A stretch of DNA of 64,000 bases, from NCBI RefSeq assembly GCF_030704535.1, contig NC_081818.1, positions 27,975,501 through 28,039,500 of the forward strand. The letters run 5' to 3'. Below, one piece after another: positions 13,636 to 26,100 of the stretch. Position numbers and translations under genes: made by a program. The number at the start of each line of letters is the position of its first letter. Positions within the stretch are counted from its first letter, which is position 1. The notes under the pieces were generated by a model. That model had not been told where the DNA came from. It worked only from the letters and a program-made list of their open reading frames with translations, and did not search any database. The DNA is from Vitis vinifera. Lineage: Eukaryota; Streptophyta; Magnoliopsida; Vitales; Vitaceae.

Positions 13636-14194
13636 TTAAGGAGATCATCCATTCAAATGATCTTCTATATCTTATTTTGTTCGATAAGATATGTCATCTT
13701 AATATATTAATATTTTATTCTATTATATTAGGTCAAGGTGCAATCAAGGGAGGTGGAAAGAATTATTAATGCTATAATTATTTCTTGCAATATTTTTTTT
13801 TTTTGTCTTTCTTTTGATTTTATATTTTTTTTTATATGAGGAAAAAAAATTAATACTTGACCATAATTTATTTCTAAAAATATAAAAAATACATGAAGTA
13901 ATTTAAAATAAATATATTTTACAATTATTGGCTAATAATATTAATAACTTAACGGTAAAATAATTTATGCAGACACCGTTGGATGAAAACCTGGGGACGT
14001 GTCGCAAATCTGGTGGAAGATGGAAGTCGTGGAGATAAGAAGCACGGCCGCTTATCCAGCTCACCAGTTGAAGGAAAATCCAAAATGGATAAAAAGACGG
14101 AACAGAGAAACGGAACGGGGGAGGGAGAAACAGTAGAAAGCGTTTTGTCTTACGGAAGCAGAAGTGGAGAAGGCAAAAGCTGATTAGGATTTTC

Positions 14195-14204
14195 CTATAT
14201 AAAA
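14195..14204 (+). promoter_or_regulatory. TATA box of the FDH gene
   Basis: CTATATAAAA lies 83-92 bp upstream of the FDH start codon, a usual distance for a plant core promoter with a short leader. The leader between them is GA-rich near the ATG (GAGAGAGAGA). Confidence 0.75.
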
Positions 14205-14286
14205 GCTCTGAGGTTGGATTGGTTTCGCAGGTCGCAGACACAGCCAATAAGTGTAGAAACCAGTGTTGTGACTTTGAGAGAGAGAG

Positions 14287-17200
14287 ATGGCGATGATGAA
14301 GCGAGTTGCTGAGTCTGCGGTTAGGGCTTTTGCTCTGGGTTCTACTTCCGGGGCTCTTACCAAGCACCTCCATGTGAGCATTTTTTTTTTCTGCGTTTTT
14401 ACTCCAGACCCAGTTGATCGGTTGGTTGACTGATGAAATTGATGGTTTTTTTTGTCTGTTTGGTTTGCTGTTTGTGATCTGTTGTTGTTTCCCAGTGTTT
14501 TTGGGTGTGGTTGCTATGTGTTGGTTCTGGTTCTGAAGCTTAGTGTTGGGGGGTTATTTTGATGATGATCGTGACGGTCACCATCAAAATCATCAACCAT
14601 GGGAGACATCGGGGCTTCATGGTCTCAGTGTTGGGTACTTGGGTTCATGTGTCGCTGCCGGCCCGCAAGGGATTCTGGAACCGGATTGGGTTCTTGTGAT
14701 TTTCGTCTTTTGTTGAAAATGGGGGCTGTTTTTAAAAACATTTTCTCCTTAGATCGTTCCCTCTCAGGGACTAGAATGGGTGTCAGTGAACAGTTAATGT
14801 TAATAGACGAAGCCCATGTTATCAATCTAGAATTGTTGAAATGATTTGCGAATTTTAACAAATGTATTGGGACATGATGAATTTTTAATTGTTAGAGGAT
14901 TCTTATGGATTATATGTGCTTAATGAAGAATTTTTGTATAATTCACAACTCTCACTTGAAATTTGGGCTCCTGCTACAAAGATCAGCATTTCTATGAATA
15001 ATCTGTGTATCATAAAATCCTTTCGAGTAATTTTTCATTACATACACTTCACTCGACTGAGTCTTGGTACCATAAAAGAGGTTAAGCTAATGAGCTTAGT
15101 TATCGATCTGAGTAGTACAAGATCCGTTTAGTTAGTACCTTTAGTGATGTTACTATGTGAAGTTAATGGAGTTGCTACCTTCATTTGTAAGGATGGGTCT
15201 CTTTCCTCGAAGCATGCAAAATTTTTCTTCTATGCCTGGTGTCCTAATTGTTGTTTCTCATTGGAAACAGGCTTCAGCTGGAAGCAAAAAGATTGTTGGG
15301 GTGTTTTACAAGGCCAATGAATATGCTGCCATGAATCCCAACTTTGTGGGCTGTGTTGAGGGAGCCTTGGGCATTCGAGATTGGTTGGAATCACAAGGGC
15401 ACCAGTACATTGTTACTGATGACAAAGAAGGGCCAGATTGTGGTTAGTACGTAGTCTTTGAATGTCTTGTGTTGTGTGATTCAAAGAGCTTCCTATTTAC
15501 CTGCTAGCTGCATCAAATAATACAGACATTAAAGTTGTGATTATCTATGTACATTTCCAGGGTTGTTTCAAATGTTGTATTTGATGGTTATCTTCAGAGT
15601 TTGTGACAGTTCATGGGGATCATGGTTTGCTTAATATATTCCCCAACTGGAAATCTCTTTATTATAGTGTTGTTTACGAGAAATCTGCAAGGAGATGCTT
15701 TCTTTTATAAATTTACATGTTGTTTTTGATTCTTGAAATTTATTCAAACTAAAGCTGGTCTTTATTTATTCGTTTTTTTCCTTCTTTTTGATTGTGTTTC
15801 ATAATTGCAGAACTTGAAAAGCACATTCCCGACCTCCATGTTCTCATATCTACCCCCTTCCACCCTGCCTATGTAACGGCAGAGAGGATCAAGAAGGCCA
15901 AAAATCTACAACTTCTGCTTACAGCTGGAATCGGATCTGATCATATTGATTTGAAGGCAGCTGCTGCTGCTGGGCTAACAGTTGCTGAGGTCACTGGTAG
16001 CAACGTAGTGTCTGTTGCAGAAGATGAGCTCATGAGAATCCTCATTCTTGTCCGGAATTTCTTGCCTGGACACCATCAGGTTATTAGTGGGGAGTGGAAT
16101 GTTGCAGGTATTGCTTACAGAGCTTATGATCTTGAAGGCAAGACAGTGGGAACTGTTGGTGCTGGACGTATTGGTAGGCTTTTGCTCCAGCGATTGAAGC
16201 CTTTCAACTGTAATCTCCTCTATCATGATCGGATTAAAATGGACCCAGAATTGGAGAATCAGATAGGAGCAAAGTTTGAAGAGGATGTTGATGTGATGCT
16301 TCCCAAATGTGACATAATTGTCATCAACATGCCTCTTACTGAAAAAACAAAGTAACGATTTCATCTCATATTTGATCTGGCTGATTTGTTCTCATCTAAA
16401 AATTAACTTTTTAGCCAAACATAGGATCAGTTCATGTGGAGCAAATTATTTTAATGAGTTGTGGATATATCTTCCAATTTCTTTACATAGAAATATGGGA
16501 GTTGTCTCTTTGTAGCTGCAACAAATGTTGACAGCAAATTGAGGGAACTCTTGGATTCACCACAAAAAGAGTATAATATTGTTGAAACTAGGCTACAATC
16601 TATGTTAGGGGTAATGGCCCAATGATTATAAGCTCAGGGAGGGCCATCAACTGTGTCATCAGCTTTTATCAAAACTAGTGTTTTTATTTGTTTGAGTGCT
16701 GTTGATTAGGGTGTTCAGGACCATGAACGTTGACAGTCATACTGTTTGGGGAAGTTAACCATATTGTTCAAATTTCCTAATTCTCAAAGTGCTCCTTCAC
16801 TAATGACCCAAATGTTCTTATTCCATGTTTAGCCCAATGACTGTTTTAGTATGGTTTGCAGCAGCAGCTGACTGGTTCACTACTACTGATTCAAACATAC
16901 ATTTCTTGAATCCACAAGTACCCTAGTAGGAAGCTAGTTGCCCCCTTTCATATACCATTTGCTTGAATCTAGCATGGCAATTCTACAAAATTTGTGTTGT
17001 TGAACCCTAAATTATCAGAATTTTGATCTTGTAATTCAGAGGAATGTTCAACAAAGAGAGGATTGCAAAGTTGAAAAAGGGAGTTCTAATTGTTAACAAT
17101 GCTCGAGGAGCAATCATGGATACACAAGCTGTTGCCGATGCATGCTCCAGTGGGCATATTGCAGGTAATGTTTCAGCACTTTTGAGTTTCTTGGATTTGA

Positions 17201-17597
17201 GTATGTTGTTCAATGTTTCTTTTTATGCAGTTTTGAAAGCCAATGACTTCATTTTAATTTTCTGATTTTCAGGTTACAGTGGGGATGTTTGGTATCCACA
17301 GCCAGCCCCCAAGGACCATCCATGGCGGTACATGCCAAACCAAGCTATGACCCCTCATATTTCTGGCACCACCATTGATGCACAGGTACCCAAGTTTCTA
17401 CTTTTCTTCTCCTTCCCTTCCCGTATTTTTGCTTTTCTCATGCTTGTAACTCATAAAATGGCCAATGGGACAATATTGTGCAGTTGCGATACGCAGCTGG
17501 AGTGAAGGACATGCTAGACAGGTACTTCAAGGGAGAAGACTTTCCGGCACAACATTACATCGTCAAGGAGGGCCAACTAGCAAGCCAGTACCAGTAA
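14287..17597 (+). CDS. FDH: NAD-dependent formate dehydrogenase, mitochondrial
   Basis: Oxidises formate to CO2 with reduction of NAD+, in mitochondria; plant FDH is typically stress-induced. Six exons: 14287-14373, 15271-15442, 15811-16351, 17040-17164, 17273-17385 and 17484-17597. They join to 1152 nt, or 383 residues, the usual plant FDH length. Exon 1 encodes a Ser/Ala/Arg-rich presequence ([19 protein letters not shown]). Mature landmarks are [11 protein letters not shown], the formate-site region [15 protein letters not shown], the Rossmann loop [14 protein letters not shown], the catalytic-Arg segment NNARGAIMD, and the catalytic-His segment [13 protein letters not shown]. The C-terminus ends [10 protein letters not shown]. 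The gene looks intact. The first intron is about 0.9 kb and contains only chance reading frames. Confidence 0.97.
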
Positions 17598-19320
17598 TAA
17601 TTCAGTGTTTGTGTTGTGGACACTGTCTTCTACTTGAGTTCATTTCCTTCCATTAGGATGAATAAATAAATGTATGGAAGATGCTTTGTGGTTCCTTGGT
17701 TCTCTTTTGGTTGGAAATGCTTAGAGCTGTTTGGGGGTGAACCTTTGATGGTTGTAATCTGTTCTAATGCTTTATGAGATGCAAGTTGTTTTCTATCTTG
17801 ATCAAATATTGATATATGCTTGAGTGAGCAGGAGGTTTGAGAGGACAGAATTGCATATGCCCATGGCCATGGCCATGCCCATTGCTGCTGCAGTCACTGC
17901 TGCAACTGAAAGTGGGGAATGACAGGACCACCACTCATGTAACATTGGTCACAAACCATGACCTTCTGTATCCAAAAAGAATAAAGATAAAAGGAAAACA
18001 GCTCCCCCACCACTGAAGAGAGTCAAGAGACCTTTATTTCCACACCCATGATATCGACTTTATAACATTCTACCCATGTAATGATATCCTATGGTATAGA
18101 TGAAGGTCTGGACTCTAAACATGACAAAAAGGTAAGAAAGTAATTAGGTGAAAAATGTCTCATTATAGAAACCTAAGTAAATGAATCAACTATTAAGTTC
18201 CAAACACATGAATTTTAGTTTCTTCCATCCTTTTCCTTGCCCCTATTTTTTAAAAATATTAAAGAAATAAAAAAATATATAATTTTTTAATAATTGATTT
18301 TATTATAGAAGAAAGTCGAAATATAATTATAATTAGATTATTTAAATTTCATATAAAAAGAGTTATATGAAATTATTTATTAATTTTAAATCTATTTTTT
18401 ATTTTTCTATTAACGTGTATATCTCAAGCATTATAAAAAATATTTTTAAAAAATAGTAAAATTTATTTATTAAAAAAAATTATAGCTCACACTTTGACTA
18501 TTAAAATAGCTCAAAAAACTTAGGTAGTATTTGTTTGTTTTACTTCATTCTCAATATAAATTAAAACTAAATAGTACTTAATATAAAATTATTTGTTTTT
18601 GTAATATTTTATTTTTATTAAAGATTAAAAAGTAAAAGAAAAACTAATACATTACTTTTTTCATTTTAAAAAATAAAAATGGTGTTTTTTTTATTTAATT
18701 TAAATAAAACTTAAAACTAAATAATGTCTGATAACATTAAGTATTAAGTTTTTTTTTTAATTTTTGTAATATTTTATTTCAATTAAATATTAAAAAGTAA
18801 AGAAAAATTAATATATTATTTTTTTATTTCGAAAAAGTCAAATATTTTGATTTTCTCTATTCAATCAAAAATTTTATAATAAGTTATGAAAAAATAAAAA
18901 AAACAAACAACTTAAAATCTCAAAACAAATTATTTTTAACAAAAAGTAAAAAAAAAAAGCACTCTGATAAATATGTGCTTCGGTTTTTATCATAGGTAAA
19001 AAATGAAAAATAAAATATTTATGTGGGTAAAAAAGGAATTGGATTAAAAATTATTTTATTCGCCAGTTTTTTTTTAAGTAACTATTTTGATCCAAATCTC
19101 TTAAATTAAACCGCTAGTATATTGAAAAAAAAAATACCAAAAAAAGAAAAGAAAAAGAGATATGGGATTAGATGAGACTTTACTAAGATTAGCAAATACC
19201 AGTACCAATGCATGTGCTAGCCAAAGACCACGACTTACGAGTTAGAAGTTGTAACCAACAAAACATAATCCTCTAGCCGTCCAGTGAATTAAACGTGTAC
19301 GGTTCAGATACGTCTTAATG
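17598..19320. other. FDH 3'UTR and AT-rich spacer
   Basis: The first 350 bp or so are probably FDH 3'UTR; AATAAATAAA at about 17662 and AATAAAGATAAA near 17980 are candidate polyadenylation signals. From about 18240 to 19180 the DNA is strongly AT-rich with repeated variants of AATATTTTATTT and ACTTAAAACTAAA, suggesting an old local duplication or a decayed element. I see no gene. Confidence 0.6.
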
Positions 19321-20942
19321 GTTGAAGATCAACGGCCACAATTGCTGTATCCCTCCTTTCAAAAGCCGATTTCGACGCTCGCCGATCCTCATCCCCGCTC
19401 AAACCAGATCTCTTCTCTGATCTCTCCAAGTCTCTTCCTGCTCTCGCGAAAAAGGTAATCAGCAAACCCCAATTCCTCACAATGAATTCGAATGCATATT
19501 CTTTTATTTTTAAAATTGATCTGAAAGTTAGGGTTTTGATTTTGTTGATCTTCGCAAAAATTGTCTGCATTTTTTTTTTTGTTTTTGTTTTGACGTCTGT
19601 TTGTTTGCCGAGAAAATGGGGGAAAATATAAGAAAAAGGAAGTTTGAAATTTTTTTGTTCCCCAGGTTGTTTGTTTTGCGAGATTTTTGAAGATTTAGAA
19701 TTACAGATTCAAAATTGTGATTTCCGTTTTTGGCTATTTGTGATCGGCACACTACCGGAGATTATTCTGGAATTTATAGCGTTGTTTAGTGGTGAAGTTT
19801 GATCAGTTATTCTACCAATCATATTTTTATTCTGTGAATGAGGTTTCAAGGAATCTGAGTGGTGGGAAATTTCTCTTTCATGCATGGTTGGGTTTTAAAT
19901 TAAATGGTCTGTTTGTTTCTCGAGGATTGTAATGCTGGACACGATTTGTTATGCTGAAGCTAAATCATTGGAATGAGACGTTGATGATCAGTGGATTAAT
20001 CTTGTGCATTGACTCTCTTTGATGAGATCTGCCCAATTGCATACAGCATTTTCCATGCCATGATACATCTTAATTGATTTTCCTTTATGAAGCTGCTATT
20101 TATTTGGTTAATGTAAGAAGACACATTAAATTTTGTTTTTGTTTTGTCGTTTCATCTTGGTCCGGAAGAATGCCTTTTTTAATTGTCTTGACTAGGCATT
20201 TTTGCAATGAGAAAGGTTCAAAATTGTTATAGCAAAAATTTTGCTCCCCATGGTTGTTAAAGAAGCATTCCAGGTATCGACCCTTTCAGTGAAGTGACAC
20301 GGATAGCCTTATCTAATTTTATTTTTATTATTTTAAGCTCATAGGAAAAAAGGCATCATTTTGGCCAAACCGGACATATTTGGTGGTATACGAGCATATG
20401 CCCTACGTTGGGCCTCAGTTTGCTTTTGTATGGGACTTCAGTTGTGTCTTGTGCCTAGCCCCAAGAGATCTTTGCGTCTTTTGTCTTTCAAATCTACGTT
20501 GCCTTCTAATGTCATATAAGCAGATTCTAAAACCTACACCGCCTATAGTAAACCTTGAACTAAGGTTGAGGTAAAGGTTTCAAAATTTTGTGACTATGAT
20601 CTACAACTGTACCTGTGTTATGTCAGACATTGCTTTGCATGTTTCTTAAGTGTTGCTGTGCATTGGCCTGAGTTGCCATCCATGGTAAAAGTTCTGATTT
20701 GTGAATCAGGAGATGTTAATTACAGGGCTACACATATCTTTGTATATCTCAAAGTTTGATTGGTGCATATGGCACTGTAAGGGTTTGCATCTGCATGCAA
20801 TTTTTACACCATCACATTTTTAACAGTTTCTGTGACCTGAAGTTTCTACTCCACCCTTGACAGGATAGCTGAACCAATTTTTTTTGTTATTTTAGTAATA
20901 GCTAAATCATTTGTTCCTTTGCTATTTAAGGGTTAAATACAA

Positions 20943-21917
20943 ATGGCTGAGGCAAAACCAGGAATGAGGAAACCAGTTTTCACCAAGGTTGATCAGCTGC
21001 GGCCGGGCACCAGTGGACACACTCTCACAGTGAAGGTTGTTAGTTCAAAGATGGTATTGCAGAAAGGTCGCCCTGATGGACCCCAAGTACGCCAAATGCG
21101 AATTGCTGAATGCTTGGTTGGAGATGAAACTGGAATGATTGTATTTACAGCCAGGAATGATCAAGGTATTTCTTTTTGCTAATTGACTTCTGTTTGTGCT
21201 GATGATGGTTGAATGTGATTACACTCTACTGTCACCCTCCAGCTAAGTTTAAGTACATTGCCAGTGGTCCTCCATATCTACACAAGTCCAAGCTTTTAAG
21301 TTCTTGTTTCTCAAGAACTACAAAAACTTTTGGCAAGTAAAATGGTTTTAGCTAAAACATCTGATTAGTGTCAGTGCAGGATTTCAAAACCCTGGGCCTC
21401 AATCCTTGATAAAAATGGACCTTATGTAATCTACATGACAGTGTATAGTCTCATGCCAATCCACCTGAATACAAAATCTGGTGATGTGTTAAGTGACTGG
21501 TGTTGCCTGCTATTTCCTTCTCCACTTAAGTACCCAACTGAGATAGTTTGCTCTTAGAAATAAACTGCTCATAGCCTTGCTCACTGAAATGTTGTGGTGA
21601 TATAACACTTTACTCTCTTGCCTACTTTCACAGTTTGAATTTGTGGATTCATGTAACAATAGATAACTCTCATCCCTTCATGATGAATCTAATGTATGCC
21701 TTTTTGTTATGGTCTCACATACACAGTGGACCTGATGAAGCCTGATACTACAGTAATCTTGCGCAATGCTAAAATCGACATGTTCAAGGGATCAATGAGG
21801 CTTGCGGTGGACAAGTGGGGTCGTGTAGAAGTGACTGAACCGGCCAGCTTCACCGTCAAAGAAGACAACAACCTGTCACTGGTAGAGTATGAATTAGTTA
21901 ATGTTGTTGAAGAGTGA
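20943..21917 (+). CDS. OB-fold nucleic-acid-binding protein, At4g28440-type
   Basis: Small plant protein with a single OB fold, distantly related to the SOSS-B/hSSB single-stranded-DNA-binding proteins; its plant role is not settled. Two coding exons, 20943-21165 and 21727-21917, give 137 residues (MAEAKPGMRKPVFTKVDQLR at the start, SLVEYELVNVVEE at the end). The OB-fold strands lie in HTLTVKVVSSKMV, IAECLVGDETGMIVFTA and TVILRNAKIDMFKGSMRLAV. The phase-1 junction joins NDQ to VDLMKPDT. A non-coding first exon probably lies at about 19330-19455: a GC-normal block ends in the donor GTAATC, and a matching acceptor (TATTTAAG) occurs at about 20930, just before the ATG. That implies a 5'UTR intron of about 1.5 kb. 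The gene appears intact. Confidence 0.85.
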
Positions 21918-22980
21918 CCTGTGGGACAGCAGGCAGTCTCTCATTAGGGGGACAAAATTGAATCAAGGGGGAGAGATATGATTTTGTGGCTTATGAAAAT
22001 GGAGAAGTGGTATTTTATGTTATTTCCTGGTCATCTTGTGTGCACGATGCCTGAGGAAAATTCATGTTTAGGAAGGAGCTATTACTACAAAAGGAAGTCT
22101 GGTTGTACCTTGCAGGCAATTGAGGCAGCTGGAGGAGCCATTTAGGCCTCGGGTGCAGCTAGTAATTAGAGTCTGGATAACAAAAAAAAAAAAAAAAGGA
22201 ACTTGCTTTGGTTATTTCTTTTAATGTTATGACGTGAATTGCTCCTGTTATGAGATATTATTATCAATGAATATTATGCAAGTTGAGTTGCCCCTAATTC
22301 TCTCTTGTATTTATTTAGTTGGACATGCCTGACTTGATCTGGTTGTAGTATTAAGGTGGTGTGACACTGTGACCTGACATGTACAGTTTTAGCAAAACTC
22401 TCTTCCTTGAGCAGGAATATGGCTTATACGATAAGCTTTTGTTTTCCTGGCTGCTTATGTTTTACGCAGCCATTCCCCAAATATCGAGGCAAGTCAATTC
22501 TCATACGTCAAATTGGTATTGGAGTCTTGCCGGCTTGAGGTTCGATCAGAGAGCTTTTTGTGACTTAGCTTACGTGACATTCAACAAGTGGAAAAGCACC
22601 TGTGATGACTGATGACCAACCATTTGTACGATAATTAATTGGCCTAGTTTATGGGTTAGGCTGGTTTTTGCCTTTCATGGTAGGGTAGAACCACAAGAAA
22701 TATCAGTTGGTTAGACCGGTGGACCGTCATTTTGGAGACGGTGATTAAAAGAAAAAGGTGATGCTAGTAAAAGAAAAAGAAAAAGGAAAAGGCCAAGAAG
22801 AGTTTTCAATTTTTTCTTTCTTCCGATATGTCAGAATTAAAAAAGAAAATCATTTGTTTTTGGGTATTTTTTTCGTTTGCGTATATTTATCAGTAGTCAA
22901 TTGACTCAATTCTCTACAGCAACATAGGAAACACATTGGAAAAAACTGCAATTGAAATTCACGTTATAGCAGAGGTCAAC
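21918..22980. other. 3'UTR of the OB-fold gene and spacer
   Basis: The first 350 bp or so fit a 3'UTR, with an A-run at about 22182-22197 and ATCAATGAATATT near 22265. A 77-codon open frame at 22379-22612 has no recognisable family and no splice or promoter support. I see nothing else that can be called. Confidence 0.5.
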
Positions 22981-22981
22981 A

Positions 22982-23105
22982 TGGGCTGATACTTGAGGCG
23001 TAGCCCATACGAAGAGTCAGATCCAGAAAAACTGGGCCTAGATGGTGTGGGCCCAATCACGTGTGGTCTGATCATCACCCTCTCTGCCATAACAAACTAG
23101 GGTTT
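22982..23105 (+). promoter_or_regulatory. site II, G-box and telo-box cluster in the NFD6-like promoter
   Basis: Within 125 bp upstream of the NFD6-like start there are four TGGGCY (site II) motifs: 22982-22987, 23002-23007 (reverse), 23033-23038 and 23048-23053, the last forming a GGGCCC palindrome. A G-box CACGTG lies at 23058-23063, and a telo-box (TAGGGTTT, the reverse of AAACCCTA) at 23098-23105. Site II together with a telo-box is a known arrangement in plant genes for mitochondrial, ribosomal and proliferation proteins. Confidence 0.7.
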
Positions 23106-23142
23106 TGTTTGGGTTTACCACCCGTCTGAACTCTGAAGAAAA

Positions 23143-26100
23143 ATGGCGTCAAGCTCCGCTAGACGATTTCTTCAGAGATCGAGTTCGACGACTCGGGCCT
23201 ACCTGAGTCGCAACCAGCGGCCACCAACTTCGCCATCTGTGGTTTCAGCCCCATCTAGCCTCGCTGGGGTCGCGTCCTCACAGTCCACTCCTGCTGCTCG
23301 CTTCTCTCGCCTTAAATATCCCTCGTGTTCTTCCAGGTTCACCATTCTTATAAATTTTCTGAGATTTTCATTTTTCCGCAGTTTGGTTACCAAGGACATA
23401 TAGGAAAGCCAAGGAAACTTGAATTTTTATTTTTAAAAAAAAAACCAGAAGAATTTAAAAACTCGTGTTAATCAAGTGTAAGTTGAGTAGAGGTCCTTCT
23501 ATTTTTCTTTTATCTTTTTTCCTTCAGAAATGTTAGACGAAAAAAAACTGGCATTCAAAATTTTATTATTTTTCCTTAGCTACATTTTCTCAGCAACCAA
23601 ACAAACAGGTGTTTTCCTTTATACCTTCTGGGATTTCCTTTTTTGGGTTGAATTGTATGATTCTCTATTGAAAAAAAGGTTGAACTTGTGACGTTGGGGT
23701 GTTTATAGGCTTCCTGTGGAGTTGGCTAGTACAGTGTCGATGATGCCTTTGCACTCTGCTACCGCTTCTGCTTTGCTTAATTCTATGTTATCTTCAAAGG
23801 TCGGCAGCTGGGGTTGGCTCTCTGAAGGTACTTAGCCCTTGCAATTCCAATATTGTGTTTTTTGTCTACTAGCTAGTGTCGCTTTTGTTTTTATGCTTTT
23901 ATGAATTATCTAATTCTAATTTTGATCGTCTCATTTGATATGGCTTCTTGCATGTATGAAAGGAGTTAATTAGGATTTGAACTGCTGTGATTGGCAAGTG
24001 TAGTTACTGACATGCTACTTACTCCCTCGCCAAACAACTTCCCTTAGTTCCTTCTGTTTGCTTAGTTAGGTTGTTTCTGAGAAGCTAATTTTTGGAAATC
24101 TTTCCATTCTTAATGAGGCTCTTAAAATGGTTGTGGAGATTTGCAATAGTTTAGGATGTTTTGTGGAGGCCAGTTATCATGGGGGCAGAGCCTGAAGTAT
24201 GGTGTTCTAGGGAGGGGGTTGCAGGGGTTTGGGTTAGGTTGTGGGAAAGCTAGTTGAAAAAGTTGGGATATGTTCATCTCAGGACTAGTTTGCCTGTGCG
24301 TTATGGCATTATGAAAAAATCCAGGCTAGATGTTTGGTGTGGTGATTTGGCGTTGAGGCATATGTGTCCCTCTTTTTTCAATATTGTTTTGAACTAGTAA
24401 GTTTGGGTGGCTGATGTTTCGGATGAGCAGGGTGGTAGGGGTCATTGGGGATTCGTAATTTGTTTTTTTGATTTTATTGTTGTTTGGGCTCTGGTTGGCT
24501 TTGTAGCAATTTTTGCTTTCTTTTATTGCCCTTATACATACTGGGTAGTTGATCATACCTGTAGGGGTCATTGGGGATTTGTAATTTGTTTTCTAGATTT
24601 TATTGTTGTTTGGGCTCTGGTTAGCTTTATAGCAATCTTTGCTTTCTTTTATTGCCCTTGTACATACCATGTAGTTGATCATACCTCTCTTTTTTTGCCT
24701 TGGCAACTTTTTCATAAATTTTATTTTCCTAAAATTAGTACCATGTCAGCTAAGCGTGTGCAGTTTGCAATTTGCAGTGCCAAATTTAGTTATGGTTTAC
24801 TGATGCTATTATTCAAGGACGCATAATTAAATACACATTCCCAAGCTTCCATATATGAAGGGTTAAAAAAGTTGCCAAACTCGTAAATGGCACTCAAACA
24901 AGGTGATCAAATTTGTTTAGGATTTATAGTTCACAAACATGATAAACATTCATTGTTTTGCTTCATCATGAGCAGTTTGCTTCTCATTATACATTGTAAA
25001 TGTAACGGTAGGTGCAGCCACTCATTACAAGCCATTTTGTAGAAACTATCTACATGAGTTCACAGTATCTTTTTCCTTTGTATGAGAAGTATATATGATG
25101 CAACGCAGTTTCCTCTTGAATGCTGATGGTTTGATTGTGGAAGATTAACAGGGCATGTACTTATGTGAGCTCTGAACCATTCAGCTCTGTTGCTACTTCC
25201 ACTATGTGGTAGTGATGATGAATCTATTTGTGTCACTAATTCTCTCTTCTCAATTCATCTTCTCTAGCCACAAGAGCCCAAATTCGTAGCTAGGGTCTGC
25301 TAAACGACTTTGGAAAATGACCATGTTGAAGAAACACCACCATCAAACCAAAATCAGTTGTGTGGCACATGAAGTTTGTTGCAGGATTTTGAGATGTGGA
25401 CCTTGTATGAGGAGGAAATCTCATGTTCAAAAGCTCCTAGATCCTTTTAACCAGGAAAATGCATTGCTGAGCTAGATGCTAGAGAAGAGGGTCATTGCAA
25501 TCAGTTAGGAAGGCATTTTACCTAATCAGGGGTTTTGTCCTTAAGATGCCTCAGGAACCCTTTTAAGAGGTTTAGTGTCCATCGCCTCATTTGTCTAATC
25601 ATTTCCTAAAATTGTCCCGTTGGCAAAGTATCATAGACAGTGTGTAGCTTTACTTCCTTTTTTTTATAGGAGTCTCAGAACATTAGTATTTGCTGGCATA
25701 GATCTTATGTCGGGAATAGGAGGATGAAAGCCTGGAAAGCTGTTCCTTTGTATTTATTTTGGACCATCTAGAAAGAAAGAAACATGAGAGCTTTTGAAAA
25801 GATTAAAAAATATGGGACCAAGCTATCAAGCAATCCTTCATGTATATTTTTTGGGAGTGAGTTAGAGTGTACATAGGTGATAGCTTTTTGTCTATGTTGG
25901 ACTTCATTGATTAACTGAGCTCTAAGTTAGGTGTGGGAGTTGTTTCTTGTTTATCCTTCAGTTTTAATTGGCCTTTTAGCGCCTTTACATACACTGTATA
26001 ATTTTAAGTGCTCTTTTGTTAGATGTTTTTAATGTAATTTTCTTTACCTATAAAAAAATGGTGCCTATCAAAATTTTACCCAAACGATAAAATATAAAAA

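Larger units (their letters stand above)
8460..14190. other. AT-rich intergenic spacer between FTB and FDH
   Basis: The FTB promoter lies at the left edge and the FDH promoter at the right edge of this spacer, since the two genes diverge. Between them I see a LINE 3' end (9462-10030), a short diverged duplication (11493-11650), a 150-bp island of balanced base composition (about 12280-12420) and a 405-bp tandem duplication (12831-13635). The rest is very AT-rich with long A and T runs and no supportable gene. Confidence 0.7.

Noticed and set aside
14599-15131. Open frames inside FDH intron 1
   Set aside because: They overlap the intron on both strands, match no family and are explained by GC-normal intron sequence.
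17859-17921. Short Met/Pro/Ala frame (MPMAMAMPIAAAVTAATESGE) after FDH
   Set aside because: It is only 21 codons, built on a CCATGG repeat, in probable 3'UTR, with no supporting context.
22379-22612. 77-codon frame after the OB-fold gene
   Set aside because: No recognisable family, no splice or promoter support, and only one frame of modest length.
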